Below are positions 25,401 to 40,400 of a DNA stretch of 64,000 bases, one piece after another. The notes beneath the pieces were generated by a model, which had not been told where the DNA came from, ran no database searches, and worked only from the letters and a program-made list of their open reading frames with translations. Source of the stretch: Flabesymbios commensalis (Eukaryota > Annelida > Polychaeta > Terebellida > Flabelligeridae); the NCBI GenBank assembly GCA_964017125.1, contig OZ024907.1, forward strand, positions 22,891,842 to 22,955,841, written 5' to 3'. Made by a program: the position numbers and the translations under genes. Numbering within the stretch: position 1 is the stretch's first letter; each line of letters starts with the position of its first letter.

Positions 25401-28400
25401 CCTACTGTCAACTACAATGTTTTCCTATCGCGATATTAAAACAGAATGTAGAAAGTGACATTGACTCATTCGCTATTACCGGAACTGCGAGGCTTTGCCA
25501 AAAAAATAAATATTTTAGAACAGTCCTATAATTTTCGGTCTCGATATACAAGTGGAATGAGAGAATAACAATTTTAGAAATCACATGTCAGCTATCACGA
25601 CGCCTGACACTCACTATATATATTATCCTTGTAATGAGTTAAAACAGTATTCAGCGTTGCGCACACGGACCTGGCCCGCACGTGACACTATCTTGATGAC
25701 ATTAAAAAACAGAAAATATAGCATGCACAATTTATGTCATCTCTTGGCTGTCTGCAAATTACCAGCGTATAGCAATATGGTGTGATGGTACCTGTCTATG
25801 TACGAGTTAACCCTTGTCCTGCTGAATTGTTTAAATTTTATTTTTCGTCATTTGAAGCTGGAATTGCTAACGCAATTTCCAGCTTCAAATGACGAAAAAT
25901 ATAACTATTTATGAAAAATAGACATGTCCGATATTACATTATTGGATCAACTAAGCATATACCAAAGACTATTTTATCAAATTAAGTGATATTTGTTTTG
26001 ATCTAAAACATACTCAACCGGCTAAGATATCGTGATCGACAAGGAGACAATATATACGGGACTAGCAGGACAAGGGTTAATAAGGACTGATTCGAGGAGC
26101 ATCTGAAATGTAAATACCTCTGGTTATAGTACGTTTAGCAAAGTATACTGTATGCTGTAAACTTTTCAAATGTCTTCAATTTATCGATTTGAAAATAACT
26201 ATAGCATAGGCACTGTTACAAATCCGATACACTTGAGAAGGATTGGAATACTTTATATGGGGAATCACGCCATCACATTCAAGATCAAATAGGGCGAAAT
26301 GACCCGAAGACCGAGTTTCTGGGGGGATCTAGAAGACGTACATGACAAAAAAATGGCACGCTTTAGTATTAGCATAGATTAACCATATGGTATTAGCCTA
26401 GAGGAGATAGGTAGTCTCAATGGGGTGACCACAGTAACTGTTATGAACATGAATTGGTCCTGTTATCGAATATGAAAATATTATTGTCTTGAGTGTCAAT
26501 CGAAACGATTGTACTCCTTTCTTTCAATTAATTAATTTTTTTTTAAATTTTACCCTGGTATTCTGAGGCCGGGCACGCGACACACCTATCACGGAATGAA
26601 TTATTCCGAGAGAATGGGGGAGATATTATTTTATTTTGTTTCCTTCAAATCTGAATAGGGAGAACGAGGAATGAGCCTGAACTCTCGCGTGACAGGCGGC
26701 ATTTCTAACCACTACACTTGGGCCCCGGTCCTTTGTTATAAATTCGTGAGAATATTTTTCTATATTATTATTAAAGAATAAACTTGTACATTATTATCCA
26801 TTACCTAACAGATGAACAAAACGTCTTTCATAACCATGACAATCACAACTAGTCCTGCCTTATGTGAGATATAAAGGAGAGAAAGGAGAGGAAGAATGGT
26901 GCTTCACCTTATTATTTATAGTTGTTGATAGGGCACGCGATCTAGCCATCTATCAGACTACGTCACTCAACAGTCTCTTGGTGCAGCTTGTCAATGTAAT
27001 TTAAAGGAATCCAGTCCTGAAAACATATCGCACATAACATGTCACGAAGCGACATAAATATATATAGTGAAAACTAAAAGGTGCCAAGTGCCACTATGTG
27101 AAGTGGCATTTTGTATGTCTTTTTGTAACCGTCCTGTCATTGTAACAGTTGTCTTAAGTGTTGAGACCCCCTGTTTTTTAATTGATATACATAGAAAAGC
27201 GTGCATGGAGGCCAGGGGAGTGAAATTAAGTATATATTTGGTTGTTCAACTGGGAATTTATATTCAATATTCATCAATCCTCTCAGACGGCGATACGTTT
27301 TTAAACGTTCACAAACTGCTTTTTCACAACCATAATGTTCACTGAAGGATTTATTTCACCGTTTTCAGAATATCGTCGACCATTGATGCAATATTATGCA
27401 GAGAAAGTGGCACACCTCGGTTCTGGAAAGGTGCGTCAGCGAAGGAGCATGTAAAACATCATTCGATACGGTCTGCATAACATCTAAAGTGTGTGAAGTA
27501 AAAAGCCGTGACCGATAGGCCAATTATGGAATGTCTGCTCAAATTAACCAATAGGTAGCCGTACTTCTTTATAGCTCCACAAGAAAATTACTTCAAACAG
27601 ATCTAACAGTTTGACAGTAATAGAATAAAGGGGGTAGTATAAAAATCAAACGAGAATTTTTATATTCCGTACGTATTAATTATTTAAACATGTTAACCCT
27701 TGCACTGTTGAATTGTTTCAATTGGATTTTTCATTATTTCCAGCTTCAAATGGCGAAATATACGTGTATTTTCTTAAAAATAAAAATATACATCTCCTAA
27801 ATTTAATTATCTGACTAACTGACCATCTACCATAAACTATATTATCCATTTCAGTGACATATTGTTGGGGTAAAAATCTGCTTGAAAACGTATATAAACG
27901 GGCGTAGCAGGACAAGAGTTAAAAAGGTATACTGAATACCATATCGTTTTTAATATTGCTTTATATATATTTTAGCTATTGGCCTAGTTATTTTAGTTTT
28001 GTAACACTTTTCATAGTAGTGTTTTGGTACTCTTTATAATAATAGAATATTTATAATATTATGTAGTAAGTTGTTTTTTCTCTGGTTTCGGGTTTTTTTC
28101 TCTGGTACGGGAAACAATGATCATGTATAGTATCATTAAAATGTAATTATCGTGTATATTTTCTACGTACATAATACACATATTTTACATCACTGAAAGG
28201 ATTAACACGGCCTGACATTACTTCTAGAAATTAAATCTATTTATAGACTATGACAATTTAACCAAGAATAATCTAGTACGCCAAAGGTTAAATGCACGCA
28301 TTTACAGCTGGCATTGTCCTGCTGTGGTGGACGTGCAGACTGTTAGGACAAATGGCGTGGGAAAGAAACATTTATCGGACTAGTTTTAAAAATCGACAAT

Positions 28401-31400
28401 ACCGACCCATGTTATGAGGAAGAGGGGGATATGTTAACATTTTAGGCGTTGAAATATTTTGTATAAGCCATAGAGACCAAAGGGTTTTATCAATATTTAG
28501 AATCATCATAAAAGTCTTAGTTAGCTCTTTCTGATTCATTTGAATACCTATGTTATTGGTCTACGGCCATTAGAAATATTTAATTTATTTCAGTGCGGGG
28601 ACCGTCTTTATACGTCAGAATCTGACGTCTGTAGACGTCAGATTCTGACGTATAAAGACGGTCCCTGCACTGAAAGGGCTAAGCACATGACGAATAAGGG
28701 TAAATTATAATTATTTCCAGACGATCATCTGTACAATATACGTGTCACACTTCTATATAGCAAAATTGGGTAATTACTAGCAGTCGGCCCAATACACCTG
28801 GGAGAGTTTGAGTACGCTGTGATGAAAAAAAACACTACAGACTTCTGTTTATTACCAATAACCAAGAATATATTTGACAAGGTTGTTTGAACATAATAAT
28901 ATCGCATATATTTAACATGTTTACCACAGAACTATCACATTATTTATGACACCGGATATACATAATCATATGTAAAGACACTTTGTTCGATTCGTATGCT
29001 GCTAGACGGTGAGGTTTTCATAAAACATCATATTTACATTATTTAAACATCTAATAATTATGTTGACAAACTCCACCTTGCGACTTTACAATATGTTTCA
29101 TCATTGTTGGAATAGAAAAGGAATAATTATGATCATATCAATAACTTAAACATAACGTTATCAACATTAAATTACATAATTTAACTAATATGTCGAAGTC
29201 CACATGCAACGTCGTAACCAATCAAGTATCGTTTGTGCCGACCATGTGGTGAATTCAGCTAATCTTTATCTCGCCAAATGTATAGTATACAACATAACGA
29301 AACTAGTAAAGTGTTGGAGGAAGACGATAGAGTGCCCTGCTTTGACAGTGACCGGGGCAGTGACTTGGATTCGTATGCGGCTCTAACATATAGGACTTGG
29401 TAGCGGGTGCACTGTGCACCACTGGAAGGTTTCGCTATAGTTCAAATGCCGCAAAAGCAGCACTGTATAAAATGGCGGACGCCGAGGCTTGTTTTTAAAC
29501 AGATTTATTGTGGCTGATATTTCAGTGACATGTGAATAGTTCACCCGGGGCCGATATCGTCCATATGGCGGCTTCAACATGTAAGTGATCGTACGAGAGA
29601 GGTTTTCTGACTTACACTGTCATAGGCCCAATGGTGAGGTAATCGTCTGAACAAATTACATTAAAATCATTTTAAAGTCACCTCGGGAACAGCCCGCAGC
29701 ATGGATGTTCAGCTCTCAGCACCAACGTGCTACGTATATTTCTATAAAAAAACATTGAAAATGTTAACCTTTAGAACACTGATGTCGACTACAGTAGACA
29801 TTCTGTGTTTTTATTAGCACCTGTATAACCAGTTGTTAAAAATAAAATATGCATTACTTTTGAAACATTAATATATGTTGGGACTTGAATTTTACAAATC
29901 GCACAAATTTTCAGTCACTTGAAGTTGTGAATCGCGGCAGCGAGACACAACATCAAGTGGCTGAAAATTTAAATTTCTCAGCTCAGTGCTCTAAGGGTTA
30001 AGTATGATCACTAAACATGCTAAAGTAAAGCATTAAAACACTGCAAATTTAAAAATTATAGCAGCAGAATATACGATATTAAACGTATTACATATTACCA
30101 AGAATATATAAACCTGGTTATATATTCTTGATATTACGTACTGCTCTACACATCTGCTGTTACATGTGTTCGTTGTTTTAGTTATCGATTCCGGGTGATT
30201 ATCAACACCTGGCCCGACGTGAAGTATTAACCAGATATTATCACCAAGAATCAATGTTAAAAAAATAAGCAATTGTAACTTAATTTTGTCATATATCAAA
30301 ATTCAGTATTTAATTCAGTATCTTATTTTTGTCAGCACATTAAATACCAGTTTTTAAACATGTTGACGATAAAACGTGACATCAATAAGCAAGCATTCCA
30401 AATCGATGATCTCCATTTTGTCAAATCTGAATAATTCTCACTCACTTGAACTTGTGAATCGCGTTATCGAGACACAACTTCAAGTGAGTGAAAATTCCAA
30501 TTAAATAACTTGTCAGTTAAAGGGTTAAATTACATTTACAACAGGTTGAATTCAAACGGAAAATAACCAATTTGTACATGTTTTTCATGCAGCCAGAATG
30601 TGAAAGACAACGACTACGTGTACATGTCTGTCTCTAACATGTCTAACGCAACCAACATGTAAAAGACAACGACTAGCTGTACATCTCTGTCTCTAAAGCA
30701 ACCAACATGTAAAAGACAACGACTACGTGTACATGTATGTCTCTAACGAAACCAACATGTAAAAGACAACGAGTAGCTGCACATGTATGTCTCTAACGCA
30801 ACCAACATGTAAAAGACAACGACTAGCTGTACACCTCTGTCTCTAAAGCAACCAACATGTAAAAGAAAACGACAACGTGTACATGTATGTCTCTAACGCA
30901 ACCAACATGTAAAAGACAACGACTAGCTGCACATGTCTGTCTCTAACGCAACCAGCATGTAAAAGACAACGACTAGCTGCACATGTCTGTCTCTAACGCA
31001 ACCAACATGTAAAAGACAACGACTAGCTGCACACCTATATCTCTAACGCAACCAACATATAAAAGACAACGACTACGTGTACATGTATGTCTCCCATGCA
31101 GTCAAATGTAAAAGACAATGACTAGCTGCACATGTATGTCTCTCATGCAACCAAAATGTAAAAGACAACGACTACGTGCACATGTCTGTCTCACATGCAG
31201 CCAAAATGTAAAAGACAATGACTAGCTGCACATGTATGTCCCTCATACAGCCAAAATGTAAAAGACAAGCGACTAGCTGCACGTCTATATCTTTCATGCA
31301 GCCAAAATGTAAAAGACATCGACTAGCTGCACGTATCTGCCTCTCTTGTAGCTAAAATGTAAAAGACAACGACTAGCTGCACATGTCTGTCTCCCATGCA

Positions 31401-34400
31401 GCCAAAATGTAAAAGACATCGACTAGCTGCACGTATCTGCCTCTCTTGTAGCCAAAATGTAAAAGGCAACGACTAGCTGCACATGTTTGTCTCTCATGCA
31501 GCCAGAATTAAAAAGACAACGACTAGCTGCACATGTATGTATCTTATGTAGTAAAAAAAAGAAAAGACACCGACTAGCTGCACATGTACAATGTATGTCT
31601 CTAACGCAACCTGAAAACAAACAACAATGACTAGCTGCACATGTCTGGCTCTAACGCAGCCTGAATGCCGGCGACAACGACTGCTGCACAGTTCTCTGTC
31701 TCTAACGCACCCTGAATGCAAAAGAAAAAATTTAGCGGGATACTATATATATGCATGCTCAACAAACAGTAATAATCTGAATGTGACGTTTGCTTTTAAT
31801 GACTATCAGGAATGGCAGCACATGCCTGACTGACAAGCAGACATAATCCAAACAGCAACGATTATCTTAGCAAACAAGAGAGGATAACCCAATGTCGCTG
31901 AAATGTTGGGCCAGCATCTGAGACGTTGATCCAACATTGTATCAACATCTGGTTAACGTGTGTTGTTTGCTGGGTATATGCACTGGTCTGTCTCAGACCA
32001 GCCATAATTGAAGTGTTACAATGAAGTCTGGCGGCACATGCCTGTTTGAATGATGTTTACATGATGCACAAAAATCAATGCACCTCAGCTATCATTCATT
32101 TCATTTTTTTACCTCAGCAATCATGGAATCAGAATGAAAATATCCAAAGGCTCAGGGTTCACTTTGGCATCAAATTCTATATCCGTATGTTTTTCGCTCT
32201 GCATTTGATATGTGATCAAATAAAAAAACATATTTTAATTACAAACTGTCCAGGGAGGAATTTTGTTCAGTACTGGGCAATGATAGTTTAATTAGCAAAG
32301 TATTTATACCTAATATAAGGATGTAACATGAGTGTGAAATAGAAAGTGAAGGTCGATATCAATCAATAATCATGCGCAAACAAAAAGTTCCCCGCATGGT
32401 AATATCTTATAACATACCTTGTAATTAAAGAATTTAGTCACATGAGCAAACATTTCAAAGCAGAAATCTAGAGCTACATCTTCTTGATTGTTTAGCCTGG
32501 CCATCATACTGCGGGCAGCTTGGATTCCCATTTGTCTTGCCTGGCTCCATAAACACATCTGGTAATATCAAACAAATCAATGTCATGAAGGTATAATGTG
32601 ACCAGATCAGTTAGATAATTTAAATTTAGGTCACTTGAGATTTGATTTATGGCTCACTATCGTGACACATAACCTAAAATTGCTCCAAATTAATCTGGTC
32701 TCACCATTGTATTCTACACCATGTCGCTGTAGTGACGAATACCTTGACCAATGTTGTTTTAGTCTTTAAGAATTACAGGGGCAAAAATGGGCCATGGGAC
32801 GTGGCACATTCTGGTGCATAATGAACAGGTGAACTTACAATCCCCAAACCCTGATATAGTGTGTGGAGAAAAAACTACTTTTTTATTATGGAATCATTTT
32901 GAGTTATTTTGTAAATATAAAAAAATGGTAAGATTGTTTTGAATTTCCAAGATTCAAATTTATGAAGCTGATAGTTTTATGTCATACATGTAGCTATGTT
33001 TGATTGTATGCATAGTGGTAGCGATAAATAAAAACTGTTAGATATTATTATGGCAGATATATGTCCTAGTCAGACTTCTTTCCCACCTGGTGAGTGATTG
33101 TTCACTACTGATTTTCTGCCACCTGGTGAGTTGAGGGTTCAGTGTGTCTATAAGTTATTTTTATTCCTTAATAATCAATAAATGCTCTAGGATTAGATTA
33201 ATAGGTTATTTCTATCGAAAGATACCCACCAGCTGAATTAAATGTTATTTAGAAATTAAAAATACATATTTAATCACAAGCCCCTCAAGTGGTGGAGTTA
33301 AACAAAGGTTACGTTACAGTAGTATTTTGTCATTTTCATTCTCCATTTAAAGCTTTGAAAACTGATTTAAATATGAACTTATAATTGGCAATGAAATAAT
33401 TCCAAAATATGCATCTAATGTAAAATTATTCACACTTGTTTGGGATGTATATAGATTGGTCATGCATCATTATGTAGCATGTTAACCCTTAGAGCACCGA
33501 GCAAAGAAATTACAATTTTCAGCCCCTTGAAGTTGTGTCTCGCTACCGCGATCCACAACTTCAAGTGACTGAAAATTTGTGTTATTTGTGAAATGTACGT
33601 CCCAATATATATCAGCGTTTCAAGATTGAAAGCTTATTTTATTTTTAACAACTGGTTATCAGGGGTGATACAGTTACTAATAGAAATACAGAATGTCTAG
33701 TGTAGTCGAAATCAGTGTTCCAAGGGTTAATTGTCATCTCACCTGAATCCAGTAAGTAGAGAGCTCCCAGCCAGGTGAGCATACATCTCCCGCAGCATAC
33801 ACATCCTCTATATTAGTCTGCATATTCATGTCCACCACTAACCGCTTGTCTTTATTCACCATAAACTAAATAGAACCAATAAAATAATTAATAATAGAAC
33901 CAATAAAATAATTATTCAGTTACATGTCGCTGGAGGTACATCACCATCAATCAGGGGCGTCTGCAGCTTTCCGATATGGGGGGGGAAATCAAGAGGTACA
34001 ATTTAGAAAAAATATGGTTGCTCCCCGGAAATCCCCAGAATTTTTTGAAAATCTGCAGCTGAGGGGGAGGGGGGGGGGGGGCGGGGTCAGCACCCCTCTG
34101 ATCCTCCTCCTGTGCACGCCCCTGAATTCAAGCAGTCTATGATGCTGTTTCCATCATTGAATACATGTAGTGGTAAAACTAAACTGCTTTTTCATTTTGT
34201 CAATTATAAATGCTTGCACCTATAATAACACAGAATGTCCAATTCTCTTTAACATTGCTTTTTTTCATTACAAAGTTTATTATGAATATAATAATAATAA
34301 TGAATTATTTGATTGTTACACTTGTTTTCAACAAATGATATATTTACAGAATATGTATAATACCGCGATACTATTAACATTAAAAAGTTATTTGTTTGCT

Positions 34401-37400
34401 GCTATTTTCTCAGACTGCTGTGAAAAAACACTGAAGATCCACAGTTAACTTGAATAACCTAATTAATTATGTTAAACTTTTGAAATATTTTTAGAGTGAA
34501 TTAATATTGTATTTACAGATTCAAAAGAGTTAAAAAATTGTTAGAAAATATACTTTTACAGCTGTGGAAATCAAAGGTATCGAATATATATATTGCTTAG
34601 AAGATCTTGAATTGCTTAGACTACAATACGTCTTACATTAGTATCCTTAAGCAGTGCTTCAGTGTTTGGAAAGATGCCAGTTGCACTAATGACAAAATCA
34701 CATCCATACAATTTTCCATTAGTCAGCTGAACATAGATTGGCCATTCTCTATCTGTAACACATTTAAAAGAACAATGTACATGTGTCATTGTTTGGAAAG
34801 AAAATTAGAAAAAGTTGTCAACTTCCAATGAATGTCAATAAAATTGAGTCATTATTTCGCTGTGTTGAAATCAATTATATTTTGCTGATGAATGCAATGA
34901 ATGTATGTCATATGTACAAAAACTAGGTAGCGATTAATATAGTCATAAAAAATAAGGAGACAATGCTTGTGTACCGGTACTCTTAGCACATAAAGCGCTG
35001 AATTTTTTTATGTCAACCATGAAGACCAAAGGTTTTTTTCAATTTGAAATCATCATAAATGTTTAAGTTAGTATAGCTGTTTCCGGTTCATTTGAATACC
35101 TATGCTACGGGTCTACGCCCATTAGAAATATTTTTACTCTTACAGTGCGGGGATCGACTTTAAGACATCAGAATCTTTAGAGGTCAGAATCTGACGTCTA
35201 TATGGACATCAGATTTTGAAGACTAAAGTTCATCCCCGCACTGCAAGGGTTGAACTAATGATGAGTAATACCTTCAGTTTGTTGTTGTTTATCTTCTAAA
35301 GTCTGCTGGAGATTTAGTTTTGTATTTTTGATGAAGCTGGTGATTTCATCAGGTGTGAGTCCACGTGTTGCCACCTCAGCACCGGTGAGTAACCTCTCTA
35401 CCTCCACGCTGTACTCCAGGTGAACATCACGAGCGTCCTACAATAAAATATTAAGATTAAAAAAAAGATTCATTTTAATCTGTCAGATTTGAAGATCCCA
35501 TGCCTGCTATAAATAGTAAATAATTACTCTGAGGAATACAAACAGGCAGCATAATCATTTAGAAAGATTATGCCTTCATTGGCATTATCCATTATAAACC
35601 CAACGAAAACAATAAATGTACATTAATTCATCATTTCTCCATCGCTGAGTAAAAATTTAAAAGCTTCCAATGTCAAAACAATTTTGAAATTATAAGGACT
35701 AAGGTTGATGAACCGGGTAGTCAGAATCTATGGATCGGCATGAGAAAAAATATGCTCAATATGGAGAAAGTGTAAAACCGTTTCCTGCTAGGTCAGTATA
35801 TAATATATACATATGGTCTCAACAAAACATCTTGATTGTGTACACACAGATTTCCTGCCAATAACGGTGCTTTTATGGGCTAATAAACTGATCGTAAACG
35901 ATTAAAGTTTGAATGAATGATGCACCAAAATCAAGCACCTCAGCTAGATTATATTGTTTGTCATTTGAAGCTTCTCTAGCTTCCAATGCATGAAAAATAC
36001 CAGCTTAAAATTTAACGGGACAGGCATTAACCCTCTCTCACTGAAAAAAAAATTGATATGTCTCAACTGCTTCAGCACTACTTGATTGTATCTATTTAAT
36101 AGGCCTACCTCCAACCACTACCTCTTATAGGTCCCCAGTGTACTGTACAGCAACATTTGATTGCAATAAATAATGCCCTGGGGTACCAAATAGTGATTTT
36201 TTTCTGGGCTATACCCTGGTACCAAAAAAAGGAAATTAATTTTGAAGATGGCAAAAATAAAAGGTAAAATAACTCGACGCTCACCCAATTGAACCTGCTT
36301 CAATGCCCCAAATCGACCTATTCTCGCCACATTCACCTATGCAAATGAAATACCCTGCTCACAACGGTACCCCGTACCGCATGTAACATCATTTGTACAT
36401 AGACTGGGATATAGTTCTATAGTGTTATATGAGCTATATATTATATATGAGGTATATTACATGTACAAGTGTGTCAGGCATAGATGTTTAAGTCATGATA
36501 CATTCAGCTTGGTAATGAGCTTAAATTTCACCTGTTTCCCATGAAGCTGTAAACCATCATGCCAATCAGGTCCTAAGGCACCACCAATGGTAGTCTTTGA
36601 ATCAGATGAATTACCAGACGTTTCTAAGGAATAAATGGCAGTTACATAAAACAGTGTGAATATGTAGTAAAACTATGCAGCACTAAAAATTAGCATTTCA
36701 TAAATAAGTACAAAGTACATTTAATAGCTATTGATACATATGTGGCACAGAAATATTTTAGATAAATTATATATCTAAGTTTACCCTTAAACTAGTAAAA
36801 TTAAAAAAAGATATATCATTTTGACACAAATTTATTCATGCTGTTTTTGAGATGGAGATAGGTTTCTGACCGATACATTTTAAAAAATAAACTGCTTAAG
36901 GTCTTTTATTTTTTGTATTGGTAGACAATATTGTCACCCTTAGTAAAATATAAGTTTATTTGCATTGTCCATTTCCAGAATGCTGGGATTGAGTGTATGG
37001 GAGATAATACATGCAAATCTTTGGGAGGGATATAGGATGTGGTAAATCGTAAAGGCTTAACATGTTTAATGAAGTCTAGAATGTGCTTGGAACATAAAAA
37101 GCAGTTACAAGGCATGGTACCTGCCTTAAGTTATATACGTATTACCATATATCCTAGCGCATGAACCTGCATGCACTTAAAAGTGAAAGTTGCAAATTTC
37201 TGAGGTTTTTAGAAATAATTTGATGTTTAAATATAAGTTCATGCAGTTTTTTTTAAACTAAGTGTACCCCTGTCTGACTCACTCTGATGTTTTAAACAAC
37301 GCTGTTGTCAACTTATGGTTTTCACAGATTTCTCTCTGTGATAAGCAGTCATATTTTAACTATAAATGTTCACCCTTTCACACAATGAAACAAAAATGTT

Positions 37401-40400
37401 ACAGAATCATCAGAAGCAGTAAAATGTACACTTCACACATGTGTTGGCATTTAAGTAATTGCCACTAACCATTCACAACATATTTTGTTCGTTTCTTAGG
37501 TATTTTTGACACTGGTGTTTTCTGGTGAAGTTGAGGCAGGAGAAATACAGAAGCACCTTCATCAACAAAAGTACTGTTGACAAAGTTATCCTTTATGGCC
37601 CACACCACTTCACATCCTTCTATCTCAAACCTACAGAAGGAACAAATGTCACATGTTTCAGTAATGCCACTTTGCATCAGAAATTAGGGATGAGAAATAC
37701 TTATACAATCAAACCAAAACCATCTTAACCCTTAAAGTGCTAAATTATATAATTTAAATTTTCACCCACCTGAGGTTGTGTCTCGCGGTACTTCAGGTGG
37801 GTGAAAATTACCCATATATGTTTAATTTGGGACAAAACATTTGCAAATCTCGAGGTTCAAAATATGTTTTGATGGGCTAATAAAACAAATTAAACACGAC
37901 TATAGTCATGCTTATCACTTTTTGGGTTAACCCTTGCGCAGCTATGACCATATATATGAATGTTTTTAGCAAGTTTTAAAGCAAACTAAATTTAATTAAA
38001 TTAAATTAAATATTTTGTGGTAGTTGCTGAGTAAATCCAATAATTCCATTTGGGAAGTGTCTATTTACTATCATTCTACATTTTTTATCGAAAAATGAAG
38101 CTTCAAATGAATGAAAAATAGAAACAAAATAATGTACTAGTAACTAATTTTAACTCACTTGATGTTCTGGGTTGCGGTAGCGAGGCACAAATTTGAGTGG
38201 ATGAAAATTTAAATTCTATAGAATAACTTACACAAGCTCATTGGCGATTCCTCCATTTCCAATGATTATGATTCTGCGAGCATTTACTAACTTCTTCTGA
38301 AAAACCTGAGAACCATACAATGACCTGTCAGATTAGTGAAGATAGATTTTAAATGATAAATATACACTTATAAATATCTAATTATTCTTTTCACCAAGTT
38401 TTAGTGGACAGATGGTGGATAAAATCTGACAAATAGTTGTTAAACATGGTAAAAATTATTACTAACATTCATAATGTGGAATTGACTATTCAATTTACCT
38501 TAACTGTCTCTATGTCTCTTATCCCAAGTACATTTTCATTGTCCTTAGCAATAATCTGAAAAAAATATCAGTGACCTACAAACTTTCATTGCATCCGTTA
38601 CCATATTTTTTAGATGTATGGTAATCACTTTAATTGCCAGACTATAACACACAAAGTATTTTATTGTGAAGCACCTTTGCGGTATATAAAGGTTGCACAA
38701 TATTTGTGGAAATTGTGGCTGAAGCATTATGATTAATCTGTCTGACAATCTGAATGCAAGGAGCCGTTGAACATCTTTTTTTTCACATAGTTAGTACACT
38801 TATGCTGCACAATGTTGGGATGGTAGCCTCATTCACGTGTGAACAAACACATCTTATTAGACAGGGTGTTTTAAGAGGGGATTACTTATGTCACGTCATT
38901 TCTCACTGTTACTCTCATTTGGAAGGATTGCCTGCTCAATCATAACAGACACGCTGTCGTAACGTGGGGCTGTCTCAGAACAACAGTCTGTTATTCTGAC
39001 ACAGCCCAGCATGCTGCCCACTATATTGCAAAGGTATACACAGGGACAGATTCAGGGAGGGGGGGGGGGGATAGTGGGGTCCTGACCTCCCATTTTTCAC
39101 AGAATAAATTGCCTAATCTGTAAAGTATCTAAATATCCCTCTAAATTGCATAAGATCAGCATCTAACACCCGAATTTACTCAAATGGTGCCCGAAACACC
39201 ATTTTATATGCAACCAAAAATGAAAATTATAATGAGTTTACAATGTCATGACGAGTTCCTAAAACATAGATATGTTGCAATGAATGCATACATGTAGTCT
39301 GTGTACCAAAAATTATCGCTATACCTTTTTAATTAAAGACAAGGTCATTATAGATCTATCATTTCTATACATGTTTTTTCTAACCTTTGGTGATCCACCC
39401 GTGCAGAGACATAATTTACTGTATCTGTATGTACTGCCATCAGAGGTTTGAAGAAGCTGTGCAAAAATTATTTTCATGCCTTTATTTCTTAGGTGTATAA
39501 ACAGTGCAAAAATATATTCACATACAATGTGTCATAGTGTCATAATCATGATAATTATGAAAAGTACAATAAATTACATTCTATGTCACCATTCTTTATC
39601 AGAATTTTTTTTTGTAAAGTTTCGGAAAACGCACATCAGCCAGCAATTAATATTTTGACCATGCCATGAATAATTTACAATTTTATTCAAATTGTCACCT
39701 GAAGAAAATACTTACCCTGTTCTCTGTGTTCAGAGATGAAAGACTTTGTTGCTTTACCACAACATTGGCACATCCTGCAGCAAAGTCAAATAATGGTCGC
39801 TCTTCAACATCAAACTCTTCTAATGTTTTTGTCACCTGTGAATGTTAAATAGGTCAGTCTCATTATGGTAGCCCTAAAAATTTTGAATTGTAGCTTAACT
39901 ATTATCTCCTATATGAGGCTGTAATTCCGGATGTACACTAACAAATACCCTAGACGATGTCTATGTCTACGGTATATGGCATGTTAACATGGTGGGGAGG
40001 TGGTTGTTTAGGTGAGGGCTTCAGCATTGATAAACAAACTAACTGGTCCTTTGTAACCAAATGATTTACATGTATATTACTTTTCGATAACTAAACCCCA
40101 AATAGTGTACAGTTCCCTTTCCTTGCCAAACTATTCAAATTGTAATGTTAAAACACCCACAAGAATACAGCCCTACTGGCTGGTAATTCTTTCAATGTAT
40201 AACTGAAAACTATGCCATACTACCAAAATTTCATCTGGTCAACAATACTTTCTAATTAGGCCTGCAATGGAAAAGTATCTACCAACCCAAAAACAATTTT
40301 AATTTGTTATATATTAAGTAACTTATAATAAATGTATTTATCAAGAAGGAGGCCAATATACTAATAATAAATGACCACAAGTACTCACAGTTAAGTTTTC

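Larger units (their letters stand above)
21325..32417 (-). other. PYROXD1 intron 12 (11 kb): unassigned parts
   Basis: Apart from the exon array, the minisatellite and the MITEs listed, nothing is recognised in 22330-23150, 23245-24250, 24360-25150, 25210-25800, 26090-26570, 26740-27690, 27930-28430, 28690-29460, 29600-29760 and 31980-32410. Confidence 0.6.

Noticed and set aside
31423-31833. Cys-rich repeated peptides (AASRCLF-like)
   Set aside because: By-product of the 50-bp minisatellite. 50 is not a multiple of three, so the frame changes at every unit.
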